Positions 8,477 through 17,347 are shown, counted from the first letter of the stretch. The stretch is DNA of 64,000 bases from Mesonia hippocampi (GCF_014197445.1 NZ_JACIFO010000005.1:62001-126000); one strand, 5' to 3'. Made by a program: numbers and translations. The notes: a model not told the origin generated them from the letters alone.

Positions 8477-9778
8477 CTATATTGGCTCGCCATACAAATC
8501 GAAATCGGCGGCTTGTGTAATTTTTATTTGAGTAAACTCTCCTGTTTTTAAATAATACTTCTCGGCATCGATGAGTACTTCGTTATCAACATCTGGCGAA
8601 TCAAACTCTGTTCTTCCTACAAAGTAGTTTCCTTCTTTTCTGTCTATGATACAAGTGTAGGTTTTTCCTATTTTTTCTTGATTTAATTCCCAAGAAATCT
8701 GTGCTTGAATTTCCATAATTTCATTAGCACGTTGCTGTTTTATTTCTTCCGAAACATCATCTTCTAATAAATAGGCGTGCGTGTTTTCTTCGTGAGAATA
8801 GGTAAAACAGCCTAAACGTTCAAAGCGCATATCTTTTACCCATTGTTTTAATTCTTCAAAGTGTGCTTCTGTTTCTCCTGGGTAGCCTACAATTAGTGTA
8901 GTACGTATTGCCATTTGCGGCACTATTTCTCTAAATTTATTGATAAGTGCGGTAGTTTTTGCGTGTGTTGTTCCGCGTCGCATAGATTTTAGAATATCAT
9001 CTGAGATGTGTTGTAATGGAATATCTAAGTAGTTACATACTTTAGGTTCGTTGTTCATTACATCAAGCACATCTAGTGGGAAGCCTGTGGGGAAGGCATA
9101 ATGTAAACGTATCCACTCAATCCCTTCTACTTTCACCAATTCTTTAAGCAACTCGGCTAAATTTCTTTTTTTATATAAATCTAATCCGTAGTAAGTTAAA
9201 TCTTGTGCAATAAGTATAAGTTCTTTTACGCCTTCTTTAGCTAGTCCTTTAGCTTCTTTTACCAATTGTTCTATTGGGGTAGATTTGTGTTTACCGCGCA
9301 TTAATGGGATTGCACAAAAGGAGCATGGCCTATCGCAGCCTTCTGCAATTTTTAAAAAGGCAAAGTTTTTAGGGGTTGTTGTAATGCGTTCTCCTAAAAG
9401 TTCATGTTTATAATCTGCGCCTAAAGCTTTTAGTAATGCGGGCAGCTCGGTAGTACCAAAATATTGGTCTACATCGGGTATTTCTTTTACCAAGTCTGGC
9501 TTATAGCGTTCCGATAAGCAACCGGTTACAAACACTTTATCTACCAATCCTTGTTCCTTTTGTTGTACAAAATCTAAAATAGTGTTTACCGATTGTTCTT
9601 TAGCGTTATCTATAAACCCACAAGTATTTATTACTACAACGTTTCCTTCTTCCTCATGTACAACTTCTTTATTGTTAGCTTTTAGTTGTCCCATAAGTAC
9701 TTCAGAGTCGTAAAGGTTTTTACTACATCCTAAGGTAACTACATTTATTTTATTTTTCTTTCTAGATTTTGTACGCAT
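8477..9778 (-). CDS. rimO: Ribosomal protein uS12 methylthiotransferase
   Basis: RimO is a radical-SAM enzyme that methylthiolates the conserved aspartate of ribosomal protein S12. The 433-residue protein shows all three modules: the N-terminal UPF0004 domain with its cluster-binding cysteines (Cys18 in LGCSKN, Cys53 in NTCGF, Cys87 in TGCLSE), the radical-SAM core with CxxxCxxC (Cys148, Cys152, Cys155 in GCDRPCSFCAIP), and a C-terminal TRAM domain (about residues 365-433). The pattern LGCSKNLYDSE and the overall length favour RimO over MiaB. The start MRTKSRKKNKINVV was chosen over an ATG 33 bases upstream (9811) because a good promoter box lies at 9801-9808, between the two. Confidence 0.95.
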   Translation of the reverse strand: MRTKSRKKNKINVVTLGCSKNLYDSEVLMGQLKANNKEVVHEEEGNVVVINTCGFIDNAKEQSVNTILDFVQQKEQGLVDKVFVTGCLSERYKPDLVKEIPDVDQYFGTTELPALLKALGADYKHELLGERITTTPKNFAFLKIAEGCDRPCSFCAIPLMRGKHKSTPIEQLVKEAKGLAKEGVKELILIAQDLTYYGLDLYKKRNLAELLKELVKVEGIEWIRLHYAFPTGFPLDVLDVMNNEPKVCNYLDIPLQHISDDILKSMRRGTTHAKTTALINKFREIVPQMAIRTTLIVGYPGETEAHFEELKQWVKDMRFERLGCFTYSHEENTHAYLLEDDVSEEIKQQRANEIMEIQAQISWELNQEKIGKTYTCIIDRKEGNYFVGRTEFDSPDVDNEVLIDAEKYYLKTGEFTQIKITQAADFDLYGEPI

Positions 9779-9800
9779 AATATTACTTAAAAAAGGCTTG

Positions 9801-9808
9801 CAAAGATA
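9801..9808 (-). promoter_or_regulatory. Candidate -7 box of rimO
   Basis: TATCTTTG on the minus strand, a perfect TAnnTTTG match, 22 bases before the preferred rimO start. It falls inside the longer open frame and so supports the shorter start. Confidence 0.45.
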
Positions 9809-9832
9809 CACATTATTAACAGAATAACGAGC

Positions 9833-10219
9833 TTATTCTAAAATAGGTATTGGTCTTTTATTATCATCTACTGCTACAAGGCTAAAGCAACCTGTTATGG
9901 CTTGTTCTCTACTATCAGAATACATTTCTTCTATAAAAATTTCTACACTCACCTTTACGCTTGTTCTTCCTACATCGGTTACTTTGGCAACAAGCTCTAC
10001 AATGGTTCCGGCGGGGATAGGTTTATTAAAATCTATACGGTCGCTACAAACGGTTACTGTGCGTTTTCTACTAAAACGTGTTGCACAAATAAAGGCAACC
10101 TCATCCATAAGTTGCATGGCTGTACCTCCAAAAAGAGTATCGTAATGGTTAGTAGTATTTGGGAAAACGGCTTTAAATATATGGGTTTCCGATTGTTTTA
10201 TACGTTCCTCTAAAGTCAT
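9833..10219 (-). CDS. Acyl-CoA thioesterase, hotdog fold (YciA/BFIT type)
   Basis: A 128-residue single-hotdog thioesterase that would hydrolyse acyl-CoA to free acid and CoA. The hallmark is NHYDTLFGGTAMQLMDEVAFICA, in which the residues around GG..M.LMDE form the active site helix of the acyl-CoA hydrolase family. The following RIDFNKPIPAGTIVELVAKV is also typical. The start MTLEERIKQSE is preferred; an upstream ATG (10282) would add 21 residues rich in lysine and hydrophobics that do not resemble the family. The gene lies 54 bases upstream of rimO on the same strand and may be read from its own promoter. Chain-length preference is not evident. Confidence 0.9.
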   Translation of the reverse strand: MTLEERIKQSETHIFKAVFPNTTNHYDTLFGGTAMQLMDEVAFICATRFSRKRTVTVCSDRIDFNKPIPAGTIVELVAKVTDVGRTSVKVSVEIFIEEMYSDSREQAITGCFSLVAVDDNKRPIPILE

Positions 10220-10370
10220 ATTTTTATTTATTTTGGGTAAAAATAAGCAAGTATTGCTTAAAAAATAAACTTTACTAGGCATTTATAGTTGTTAAGCTTT
10301 CTTAAATATATTTTGTATTCTTTTTAGTAACAGGTAAATTAGCCTTTTTAAAACTCAAAAAAAACTAAAT

Positions 10371-11003
10371 ATGAAAAAAATTAGTCTACTCCTTATTGCT
10401 GGTGCTTTAGTGCTTACTACTGCTTGTAAGAATGAAAAAAAGCAAGAAAACCAAACAACAACGAAAGAAGAAACTAAAGTTACAGAAAACTTTACCGCTA
10501 AAGCAGAAGCAACTGCCGTGTACTGGACAGCTTATAAAACTACAGCTAAAACTCCTGTAAAAGGAAAATTTAATATAGTTAAGTTTAGCGATAAGAAAGG
10601 AAGCTCGGTAATTGATGCCTTAGATGGTTTAGAATTCTCTATCCCGGTAAGCAGTATTTTCTCTAAAGACGAATCTAGAGATAGCAAACTTAAAGAGTTT
10701 TTCTTTGCAGCTATGGATAATACCGAATTTATTACCGGCACTTTACATTACAACAAAGAAGCTAAAAACTTTATTGCCAACATTACCATGAATGGAGTAA
10801 GCCACAAAACACCTTTAAGCTTTAATGTTGAGCAAGAAAGACGCGTAACTTTAAAAGGAAACATTAACGTAAAGGATTGGGATGCTCTTGGGGCTTTAGA
10901 ATCTTTACACAAAGCTTGTTTTGATTTACACAAAGGTCCCGATGGCGTCAGCAAAACTTGGGAAGAGGTTGCTATAGAAGTTTCTACTTTCTTAAGAGAA
11001 TAA
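10371..11003 (+). CDS. YceI family lipoprotein
   Basis: A 210-residue lipoprotein. The signal peptide MKKISLLLIAGALVLTTAC ends in a lipobox with Cys19, followed by a charged, Lys/Glu/Thr-rich linker to about residue 45. The remainder matches the YceI lipocalin-like fold: AVYWTAYKTTAKTPVKGKFN at its start and ITMNGVSHKTPLSFNV in the middle. YceI proteins bind long isoprenoid or amphiphilic chains; the ligand here is unknown. It is divergent from the thioesterase gene and stands alone, followed by a strong terminator. Confidence 0.88.
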   Translation: MKKISLLLIAGALVLTTACKNEKKQENQTTTKEETKVTENFTAKAEATAVYWTAYKTTAKTPVKGKFNIVKFSDKKGSSVIDALDGLEFSIPVSSIFSKDESRDSKLKEFFFAAMDNTEFITGTLHYNKEAKNFIANITMNGVSHKTPLSFNVEQERRVTLKGNINVKDWDALGALESLHKACFDLHKGPDGVSKTWEEVAIEVSTFLRE

Positions 11004-11028
11004 TCTACATACAAAACAGTACAACCAC

Positions 11029-11071
11029 AACCCTTCTTGCAAAATTAAATGTAAGAAGGGTTATTTTTTTT
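11029..11071 (+). terminator. Rho-independent terminator after the YceI gene
   Basis: A 10-bp perfect stem AACCCTTCTT / AAGAAGGGTT with a 14-base loop, followed by ATTTTTTTT. Confidence 0.88.
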
Positions 11072-11102
11072 GCCTATATTTATCGCGATAAACCTATAGA
11101 AC

Positions 11103-12299
11103 ATGAATCCTTCGGCAACTGGTTGGATAAAGAAACACTTCCCTACTTTCAAAGAAACAATAGTTAACCCCAACTATTCTGAAAATAACTTCTATATAAA
11201 ATTACAACAAACAGGCTTTACTTATGCCAATAGTGTTACTACGCTAAGCCAAAATAACCAAGATACGTTAAAATTAACTTTAGAAGAAAAAACTAAAGTA
11301 AACCTATTTGATACACTTGGGTACTTGTTTTTTCTTAAAAACCCTAATGCAACCCAAGAAGATTACCTACAGGAACTCTTATTTTTTTACGAAGAAGTAG
11401 AAATAAAAAACACGAGTTTTTTTAAATTCCCTAGTATTTTAAAAGCCAACCTCTACGATAAGGCCGAAAAAGTACTACAACAACGCATACAACTTAACGA
11501 AAATATTTTTCAGCGCAACTTTAGTAATTTAATTACCAACGCGCTCTTGTTTTTAGATGCCTTGGCATTTTTGCACTACCTTACTTACAAAACAGGTACT
11601 CCCGCTTATATTAAAAATCTAGAAGCTGTAATATGCCGCGTTATTTTAGCTGCTTTCCAACAGAAAACAGAAAAAAGCCATTACGAAGAGCTTATTTTAA
11701 AGCTTATACAAAGCTCACTTAGGTACAATAAGTTAACCGATATTAACTACAACCTCTCTAAAACTTGTTTTAAATCTATAATACATAGTTTAGAAAAAAA
11801 CTACCTTTTAGATATTGCTTGCATTGCTATTTATAGCGATGAACGCTTGGCAAACAAAGAACTTGAGTTTCTTGCACAATTAGGCACTTACCTTAACCTC
11901 CCAGAGAGGCGTATACAAACGGCAGTTACCCAGATGCAGCTATTTGTTGCACAGCACAAACCAGAAATTGTTTATTTTGATTACAGCAATGCCCTGCAAC
12001 ATTTTTATAAAAACACCAACCGTATGGTTAGGGTGCTTATTATAAGAAATAAAAGAAGGCTTATTAAAGAAATTTCTGATAGTAGAGAATTAATGTTGCT
12101 CTTACATAAATCTACACAACAAGAACTGAGTATTACCGAAAAAGAAAAGGTAAAAACGCAACTTTTAGACATCTGTAAAACCATACCTTCCTTAGCTATT
12201 TTTATATTGCCTGGAGGGAGTATCTTGCTTCCGTTGTTAATTAAGTTTATCCCTCAGCTCTTACCTACTGCTTTTAACGAGAATTTGCAGGATAACTAA
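11103..12299 (+). CDS. LETM1-related protein
   Basis: A 398-residue protein resembling the LETM1-related, biofilm-associated family seen in Flavobacteriia. The recognisable part is the C-terminus (about residues 310-398): a basic helix with ELMLLLHKSTQQELSITEKE, then the segment IPSLAIFILPGGSILLPLL followed by IKFIPQLLPTAF, which corresponds to the conserved hydrophobic motif of mitochondrial LETM1 proteins. The first 300 residues are predicted helical and have no motif I recognise. There is no signal peptide; the single hydrophobic stretch near the end could insert in the membrane. In eukaryotes LETM1 acts in potassium/calcium-proton exchange, but transfer of that role to this protein is only inference. 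Confidence 0.7.
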   Translation: MNPSATGWIKKHFPTFKETIVNPNYSENNFYIKLQQTGFTYANSVTTLSQNNQDTLKLTLEEKTKVNLFDTLGYLFFLKNPNATQEDYLQELLFFYEEVEIKNTSFFKFPSILKANLYDKAEKVLQQRIQLNENIFQRNFSNLITNALLFLDALAFLHYLTYKTGTPAYIKNLEAVICRVILAAFQQKTEKSHYEELILKLIQSSLRYNKLTDINYNLSKTCFKSIIHSLEKNYLLDIACIAIYSDERLANKELEFLAQLGTYLNLPERRIQTAVTQMQLFVAQHKPEIVYFDYSNALQHFYKNTNRMVRVLIIRNKRRLIKEISDSRELMLLLHKSTQQELSITEKEKVKTQLLDICKTIPSLAIFILPGGSILLPLLIKFIPQLLPTAFNENLQDN

Positions 12300-12566
12300 T
12301 TGTATTTTGCTTTTTTATTCGTGTTAAACCGCTACAAAAATCAAGTGATTTTAGGCTAAATTACATTGGTAAAAAACAAAACAAACTAGTTTATTATAAA
12401 ATTCTTCTTCCTTATAATTAATAATTAGGTAACATTTCTTTTAAAAACTACTCTTTAAGCACCAATATTCTTAATTAAAATTAATATTTAGTAAATAATC
12501 CTTAAAGTTTACTTCAAGTGCTTTGTTAGATAGCTTTCTAAGTTTACAGCTTAAAATCTATTTAAC

Positions 12567-14711
12567 ATGAAAAAAATTTACTTAAGTCTTACTTGCCTTC
12601 TTGGGGTATTTAACCTTTATGCACAAGAGGTATTTTTTGAAACCGATTACCAAAACCTAGCAGAAAACGCAGATACTGCACTGCTAAATGTTAGTATTTC
12701 TGGCACTTTAGCAGACACTGCCACAATAGAGCTTATTGTACTTAACGATGTAAGCACTGCAAATGCTACTACCGACTATAACTTTACTACACAAGTACTT
12801 AGTTTTGCCCCAAACGGAAGCACAACACAAAGCATTCCGGTAACACTTATAGATAATCAAATAGCCAACCCAGATAAAATGTTGGTATTTGCCTTACAAA
12901 ACCCTAGCAACATTAGTTTAGGAGCCAATAAAACCCATGTACTTTACCTGTTTGATAACGAAAAACACATAGCTACACCCAACAATACATTAGGCATAAA
13001 TTATGCAACCAACTTTGCTATCGAGGGTAATAATCCAGGTTCTGAGATACTTACTTACAGTGCTGCCACGCAACGTTTATTTGTAATGAATAGCGGAAAT
13101 GCTTCGGTAGAGATTTTAGACTTTAGCAATCCTTTAGCTATTTCTACCATAAATAGTATAGACCTATCGGCTTATGGCGCTGGTGGTACAAGTGTTGCAT
13201 ACCATAATGGCTATGTTGCTGTAAGTTTAGCCGCAGCAAATAAAACCGATAACGGGAAGGTTGTATTTTTAGATACCGATGGCAACATTATTACCAACCT
13301 AGAAGTTGGTGCATTGCCAGATATGTTGTGCTTTACTCCAGATGGCAATAAACTTTTAGTTGCTAACGAAGGCGAGCCAAATGCCGATTATAGCATAGAC
13401 CCAGAAGGGAGTATTGCCGTAATAGACCTTAGTAATGGGATAGAAAACCTTAACCAAAACCACGTAAGCCTTTTAAACTTTAATAGTTTTGATAACCAAA
13501 AGGCAGCTTTACAAGCAGCACAAGTACGTATTTTTGGTCCTAATGCAAGCGTATCGCAAGATTTAGAACCAGAGTACATTACTGTTGCTGCCAATAGCCA
13601 AAAGGCTTGGGTAAGCTTACAGGAAAACAATGCTTATGCTACTATAGATTTAAATAGTATGCAAATTACCAACATCCTTCCGCTAGGCTTAAAAGACCAT
13701 AGCTTACCAGGAAATACTTTAGATACTTCTAATAAAGCTGACTCTATTTTTATGGCAAATTGGCCTATTAAAGGGATGTATATGCCAGATGCTATAGATA
13801 ATTACACCCTAAATGGCGTAACTTACCTTGTTACTGCCAATGAAGGCGATGCAAGAGAGTACGATACTTTTGAGGAAGAAGTAAATCTTGAAGATTTAAA
13901 CCTAGACCCTAGTATTTTTCCTAACCACGAGCTATTAGCACACAACGATAATTTAGGAAAAATTAAAATAACTAACCAAGGGGGCGACCTTGATAATGAT
14001 GGAATTTATGAGGAAATTCATGTATTTGGAGGGCGTTCGTTTAGCATTTACAATGCAGAAACAGGCGTACAAGTATATGATAGTGGCGACGATTTTGAAA
14101 GAATTATAGAAGAAGACCCTACCTACAAAGATATTTTTAATACTACAGACGATGAGAACAAACTTAAAAACCGTAGCGATAACAAAGGCCCAGAACCAGA
14201 AGCTGTATTGGTTAAAGAAATTGCAAATGAGTTTTATGCCTTTATTGCCCTAGAACGCGTAGGAGGTTTTATGGTTTACAACATTAGCAACCCTAACAGC
14301 CCTGTGTTTGAAGGTTACTTTAATAACCGTAGCACTGCACCAGGCGAAAACATTGTAGGAGATCTAGCACCAGAAAGCATTATCTATATTGCACCAAACG
14401 AGAATACTTTAGAAAAAGGACTCCTAGTTATTGCCAACGAGGTTAGTGCTACCGTAAGCGTATATACTTTAGATAACAACAGCCTAAGCACAAAAACCCC
14501 TGTTGCCAAAAGCAATTTTAGCATCTATCCTAACCCTGCTAGTACGCAAGTTTACTTTAATAAACCTACAAACTACCGTTTATACAACATGCAAGGCAAG
14601 CTTATTAAACAAGCAAACAACGCATCTTACCTAAATATAGAAGATGTAAACAGCGGAATTTACATTATAAAAAATACAGAAGGTACTGCTCAAAAACTTA
14701 TAGTTAAGTAA
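12567..14711 (+). CDS. T9SS-exported choice-of-anchor I family protein
   Basis: A 714-residue secreted protein. A signal peptide (residues 1-20, ending YAQ) leads into a Calx-beta-like module (about 22-125; NADTALLNVSISGTL, TTQSIPVTLIDN). The main domain, about 130-630, has the beta-propeller-like repeats of the choice-of-anchor I family, with DMLCFTPDGNKLLVANEGEP and YLVTANEGDAREYDTF as its signature pieces. It ends with a type A Por secretion tail from about residue 645 (FSIYPNPAST ... LYNMQGKLIKQ ... SGIYIIKN), which directs export through type IX secretion and attachment to or release from the cell surface. Homologues are sometimes called alkaline-phosphatase-like; no catalytic residues can be assigned here. 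Confidence 0.88.
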   Translation: MKKIYLSLTCLLGVFNLYAQEVFFETDYQNLAENADTALLNVSISGTLADTATIELIVLNDVSTANATTDYNFTTQVLSFAPNGSTTQSIPVTLIDNQIANPDKMLVFALQNPSNISLGANKTHVLYLFDNEKHIATPNNTLGINYATNFAIEGNNPGSEILTYSAATQRLFVMNSGNASVEILDFSNPLAISTINSIDLSAYGAGGTSVAYHNGYVAVSLAAANKTDNGKVVFLDTDGNIITNLEVGALPDMLCFTPDGNKLLVANEGEPNADYSIDPEGSIAVIDLSNGIENLNQNHVSLLNFNSFDNQKAALQAAQVRIFGPNASVSQDLEPEYITVAANSQKAWVSLQENNAYATIDLNSMQITNILPLGLKDHSLPGNTLDTSNKADSIFMANWPIKGMYMPDAIDNYTLNGVTYLVTANEGDAREYDTFEEEVNLEDLNLDPSIFPNHELLAHNDNLGKIKITNQGGDLDNDGIYEEIHVFGGRSFSIYNAETGVQVYDSGDDFERIIEEDPTYKDIFNTTDDENKLKNRSDNKGPEPEAVLVKEIANEFYAFIALERVGGFMVYNISNPNSPVFEGYFNNRSTAPGENIVGDLAPESIIYIAPNENTLEKGLLVIANEVSATVSVYTLDNNSLSTKTPVAKSNFSIYPNPASTQVYFNKPTNYRLYNMQGKLIKQANNASYLNIEDVNSGIYIIKNTEGTAQKLIVK

Positions 14712-14741
14712 ACTACAGCTTGCTTCATAACAATTATTACC

Positions 14742-14782
14742 AACTGCCTAATGTTTATTACACAACATTAGGCAGTTTTTTT
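14742..14782 (+). terminator. Rho-independent terminator after the choice-of-anchor I gene
   Basis: AACTGCCTAATGT pairs perfectly over 13 bp with ACATTAGGCAGTT around a 10-base loop, followed by a run of T residues. Confidence 0.9.
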
Positions 14783-15074
14783 ATACCAAAAAGTAAGCTT
14801 ATTTACTTAGCTACACCTACAAAACCCCATAAAAAACAAATACCTTATAAAAACTACCTCACAGCAAACAAAAAAATTATTGGTACAATAACAAAAACAC
14901 ACCTATAATTACAAATAAAATACACTTTTATACTAAAAAACAATCAAATAACCAACAAAAACACTGCAAAACTGAAAATTTATTCAGTAAAAAGCGTTTA
15001 TATACTAAAAAAAGTATATATTGTACTGAAAATCTTTATCTTAAGATTAAATATTAACCTTAAATCTAAAATTT
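14783..15074. other. AT-rich leader region of the HU-related gene
   Basis: No gene is supported here. The region holds two short AT-only hairpins, TATACT/AGTATA at 15001-15018 and AATCTT/AAGATT at 15031-15048, the second ending 26 bases before the HU-related start codon. No clear TTG/TAnnTTTG promoter could be placed, although one must lie here because a terminator separates the upstream gene. Confidence 0.4.
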
Positions 15075-15458
15075 ATGATTTATTTAAAAACAATTGGGAA
15101 GCGAAATCCCCTGCATTTAGACGATCCTGTAAAGTACTATTTACAGGCAATTGGCAACGGTTATACAGACTTAGACCGCTTAGCCTATTTAGTTTCCAAC
15201 CAATCTACCGTAAGAGAGGCAGATTGCTATGCTGTTTTATATGCCTTACAGCATAATATTATGGACGAGCTTAAACAAGGCAAAATAGTAAAGCTAGGTA
15301 CCTTAGGACATTTTAAGGTAGTAGTAAAATCTAACGGAATGGATTTGCCGGAAAAAGTAAACCCTAGCCTTATAGAAAGAGCTAAACTTAACTTTAGGCC
15401 CGGCAAACCTATACAAAGTATGCTTAAAACTTTAAGCTATAAACATATTACAGAATAG
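15075..15458 (+). CDS. HU-related histone-like DNA-binding protein
   Basis: A 127-residue protein of the Bacteroidota-specific HU-related group (HU_rel, TIGR01201 type), longer than the 90-residue classical HU. It carries a standard HU/IHF core, in which LAYLVSNQSTVREADCYAVLYAL is the N-terminal helical dimerisation part and KIVKLGTLGHFKVVVKSNG is the strand pair leading to the DNA-binding arms, plus a family-specific N-terminus MIYLKTIGKRNPLHL and C-terminal tail. Such proteins are thought to shape nucleoid DNA. The usual GRNP-containing arm tip of HU is not apparent. The gene is a monocistron bounded by terminators. Confidence 0.85.
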   Translation: MIYLKTIGKRNPLHLDDPVKYYLQAIGNGYTDLDRLAYLVSNQSTVREADCYAVLYALQHNIMDELKQGKIVKLGTLGHFKVVVKSNGMDLPEKVNPSLIERAKLNFRPGKPIQSMLKTLSYKHITE

Positions 15459-15496
15459 CCTATCACAAATATTCTTTTTATTTGTTTATTACTTTG

Positions 15497-15526
15497 AAAT
15501 CCTTACCGAAAAGTAAGGATTTTTTT
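15497..15526 (+). terminator. Rho-independent terminator after the HU-related gene
   Basis: A 10-bp stem AAATCCTTAC / GTAAGGATTT with a 6-base loop, followed by six T residues; 38 bases after the HU-related stop codon. Confidence 0.88.
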
Positions 15527-15550
15527 ATTTTCTCACTAATTTTTCAGAAA

Positions 15551-15587
15551 AAAACAGCAGAGCAAAAAAAAAATACTCTGCTGTTTT
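15551..15587. repeat. Hairpin repeat copy 1 (AAAACAGCAGAG arms)
   Basis: AAAACAGCAGAG at 15551-15562 and its exact complement CTCTGCTGTTTT at 15576-15587 enclose a 13-base, A-rich loop. The same arms recur in copy 2 about 85 bases further on. Confidence 0.85.
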
Positions 15588-15635
15588 AAAGTAAAAGTTC
15601 TAGAGTTTTTAAAAAAAACACCTGAGTATTTATTC

Positions 15636-15680
15636 AAAAACAGCAGAGCTTTTTTTAAAAGCTCTGCTGTTTTTTATTTT
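15636..15680. repeat. Hairpin repeat copy 2, long stem with T-rich tail
   Basis: An 18-bp perfect stem (15636-15653 with 15657-15674) and a three-base loop contain the same CAGCAGAG/CTCTGCTG core as copy 1. The plus-strand arm is followed by T-rich sequence, so this copy could act as a terminator, for instance of a short transcript that includes copy 1. Confidence 0.85.
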
Positions 15681-15688
15681 TTAAGCAA

Positions 15689-15741
15689 AATAGCCTAATT
15701 AAAGTAACTCAATAGCCTATTTTTTACTCAAAAATAGCCTA
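15689..15741 (+). repeat. Three direct repeats of AATAGCCTA at 22-base spacing
   Basis: The nonamer AATAGCCTA starts at 15689, 15711 and 15733, each exactly 22 bases apart, about two helical turns. A fourth exact copy overlaps the HU-related stop codon at 15454-15462. The phasing would suit a protein binding one face of the helix. Confidence 0.6.
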
Positions 15742-16167
15742 AAATAACCTCCTTTTTTAAAAGCAAAAACCCTAATTTTAACTAACAAAAAAAGCAGTTT
15801 AAAAACCTAATTTTAGCTTTAATTTGCGTTTTTTAAGATATATTTAAGAAAAAATACTCGCTAAAAACCCTGTTAAACATACTTAATTAATACATATTAA
15901 AATTAGTAAAATTGACATAAAAATAGCATCCTATTATTTTTTTTACAAGGCTAAAAATCAAAAAAAGCTTAAAGAAAATTAATTTCATACAAAACAAAGC
16001 ATCTTTTCAACTTTGGTAAGTTTAGGTAAATAATCTAATAGCAAACAACTAAATAACAACAAAATAGCAGTCTAAAAAAAAGCTTATTTTTTTCTTTTTA
16101 GCTTTAATTAGGTAAGTACTAAAATTCAAATTATTTTGCTTGCTTACTTAATTAAAAAAAAATTGCT
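15742..16167. other. Gene-free AT-rich leader of the following T9SS gene
   Basis: I find no coding frame. The 14-mer TTTTAGCTTTAATT occurs twice (15811-15824 and 16096-16109). Several weak promoter-like words are present (for example TAAGTTTAG near 16018) but none has a convincing -33 partner. The leader of the T9SS gene is therefore unusually long and undefined. Confidence 0.4.
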
Positions 16168-17184
16168 ATGAAAAAAATTACCACTTATGCACTTTTCGCA
16201 GGGCTTAGTTTAGGCTTCGGAAATTTAAGTGCGCAAGAAGTAAGCGTTACCGCTTTAGGTAACACCACCTTATCTGTTATGGCAGATAGCAACACTACTA
16301 ATCCTCCTGCAGCAGATGCTGTTATTTGGGAGCAAGAACGTATTCCTGGTAATACAGAGTACAGTGCAGTATCGTCTTATTTTGATTTAGCTAACTGGGG
16401 AATGTACCTAGCAGACGATTTTGAGTTTACGGGTGAAACAAAAATTACTAAAATGGTTTTTGATGGTACTAACTCTAATAGCAACCCTGCAGACGTTATT
16501 AACCATATAGATATCTATTTCTTTTTAGATAATAACGGGCAGCCAGGCAGCCATCCTGAAAGTACAAACGGAGTATTTAAAACTATTTCAGGTGTAGCAT
16601 ACAATAGTCCGCATTTAACTGTAGATGATAATGTAAATAATGCTTTTTTAGGAAACAGACAATATACCTTAAACGTAGCAGATTTTCTTGGTGAAGACCT
16701 AATTTTCCCTGCTGGTAAATATTGGATTTCTATTGTGTTTAACATTTCAGCTTCAGAAAATAGCACTAGCAGCAGATGGAGTTGGATACAATCGCCAACT
16801 ACAAACCTTAACGATGCTGTAGTAATTAGCCCACAAGACCCAGATAATATGGGACTTACTAACTGGACATCTATTACAGAAGCAGGTTTACCTATAGAGG
16901 CCTTAAGCTTTACTTTTTACGGAGAAAGCGAGGACCTATTGGTAAACAACCTAGATAAGAATGCTTTTGCTGTTTACCCTATACCAAGTAGTACAATCCT
17001 TAATCTAGAAACCCCTAACAATACAAGCATTACCAAAGTAAGTGCATTTGATATTACAGGAAAACAAATACAACTTAAGCTAGAAAACAATACAATTAAT
17101 ATAGAGCAATTGCCTGTAGGTTTGTATATTTTAGAAATAAACAGTACCGAAGGTACACACTACAAAAAGTTTATAAAAAAATAA
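16168..17184 (+). CDS. T9SS-exported protein of unknown function
   Basis: A 338-residue secreted protein. Residues 1-22 form a signal peptide ending in LSAQ. The central part (about 40-255) is a beta-rich region typical of carbohydrate-binding or adhesin-like secreted proteins (WGMYLADDFEFTGETKIT, AGKYWISIVFNI); I do not recognise a catalytic domain. The C-terminal 75 residues are a type A Por secretion sorting tail (FAVYPIPSSTILNLE ... ISKV-type strand ... LPVGLYILEINSTEG ... YKKFIKK), so it should cross the outer membrane by type IX secretion. It stands alone behind a long AT-rich leader and ahead of a strong terminator. Confidence 0.8.
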   Translation: MKKITTYALFAGLSLGFGNLSAQEVSVTALGNTTLSVMADSNTTNPPAADAVIWEQERIPGNTEYSAVSSYFDLANWGMYLADDFEFTGETKITKMVFDGTNSNSNPADVINHIDIYFFLDNNGQPGSHPESTNGVFKTISGVAYNSPHLTVDDNVNNAFLGNRQYTLNVADFLGEDLIFPAGKYWISIVFNISASENSTSSRWSWIQSPTTNLNDAVVISPQDPDNMGLTNWTSITEAGLPIEALSFTFYGESEDLLVNNLDKNAFAVYPIPSSTILNLETPNNTSITKVSAFDITGKQIQLKLENNTINIEQLPVGLYILEINSTEGTHYKKFIKK

Positions 17185-17212
17185 ACGCTAACAATTTAGC
17201 TTATTACTACAC

Positions 17213-17246
17213 AAATAGCCTGCGCAATGCAGGCTATTTTTATTTT
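17213..17246. terminator. Rho-independent terminator after the T9SS gene
   Basis: AAATAGCCTGC / GCAGGCTATTT form an 11-bp perfect stem with a 5-base loop, followed by T-rich sequence. Confidence 0.9.
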
Positions 17247-17347
17247 ATATTAGCACTTGCACTTCAAGTTACTAAAGTAAAAAGCTAATTATTTTTATTA
17301 TATCTTTAAAACTTCCTAAGCTTATTTAGCCAAAAAACAATGCCTCA

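Noticed and set aside
10958-11167. 69-codon plus-strand frame spanning the YceI terminator
   Set aside because: It overlaps the end of YceI, the terminator and the start of the LETM1-related gene in other frames.
14720-14908. 62-codon plus-strand frame after the choice-of-anchor I gene
   Set aside because: It runs through the terminator hairpin at 14742-14782, has low-complexity Lys/Thr/Tyr composition and no protein-like pattern.
15001-15018. TATACT/AGTATA hairpin as a possible operator of the HU-related gene
   Set aside because: Only six AT-only pairs; such dyads are expected by chance in this composition.
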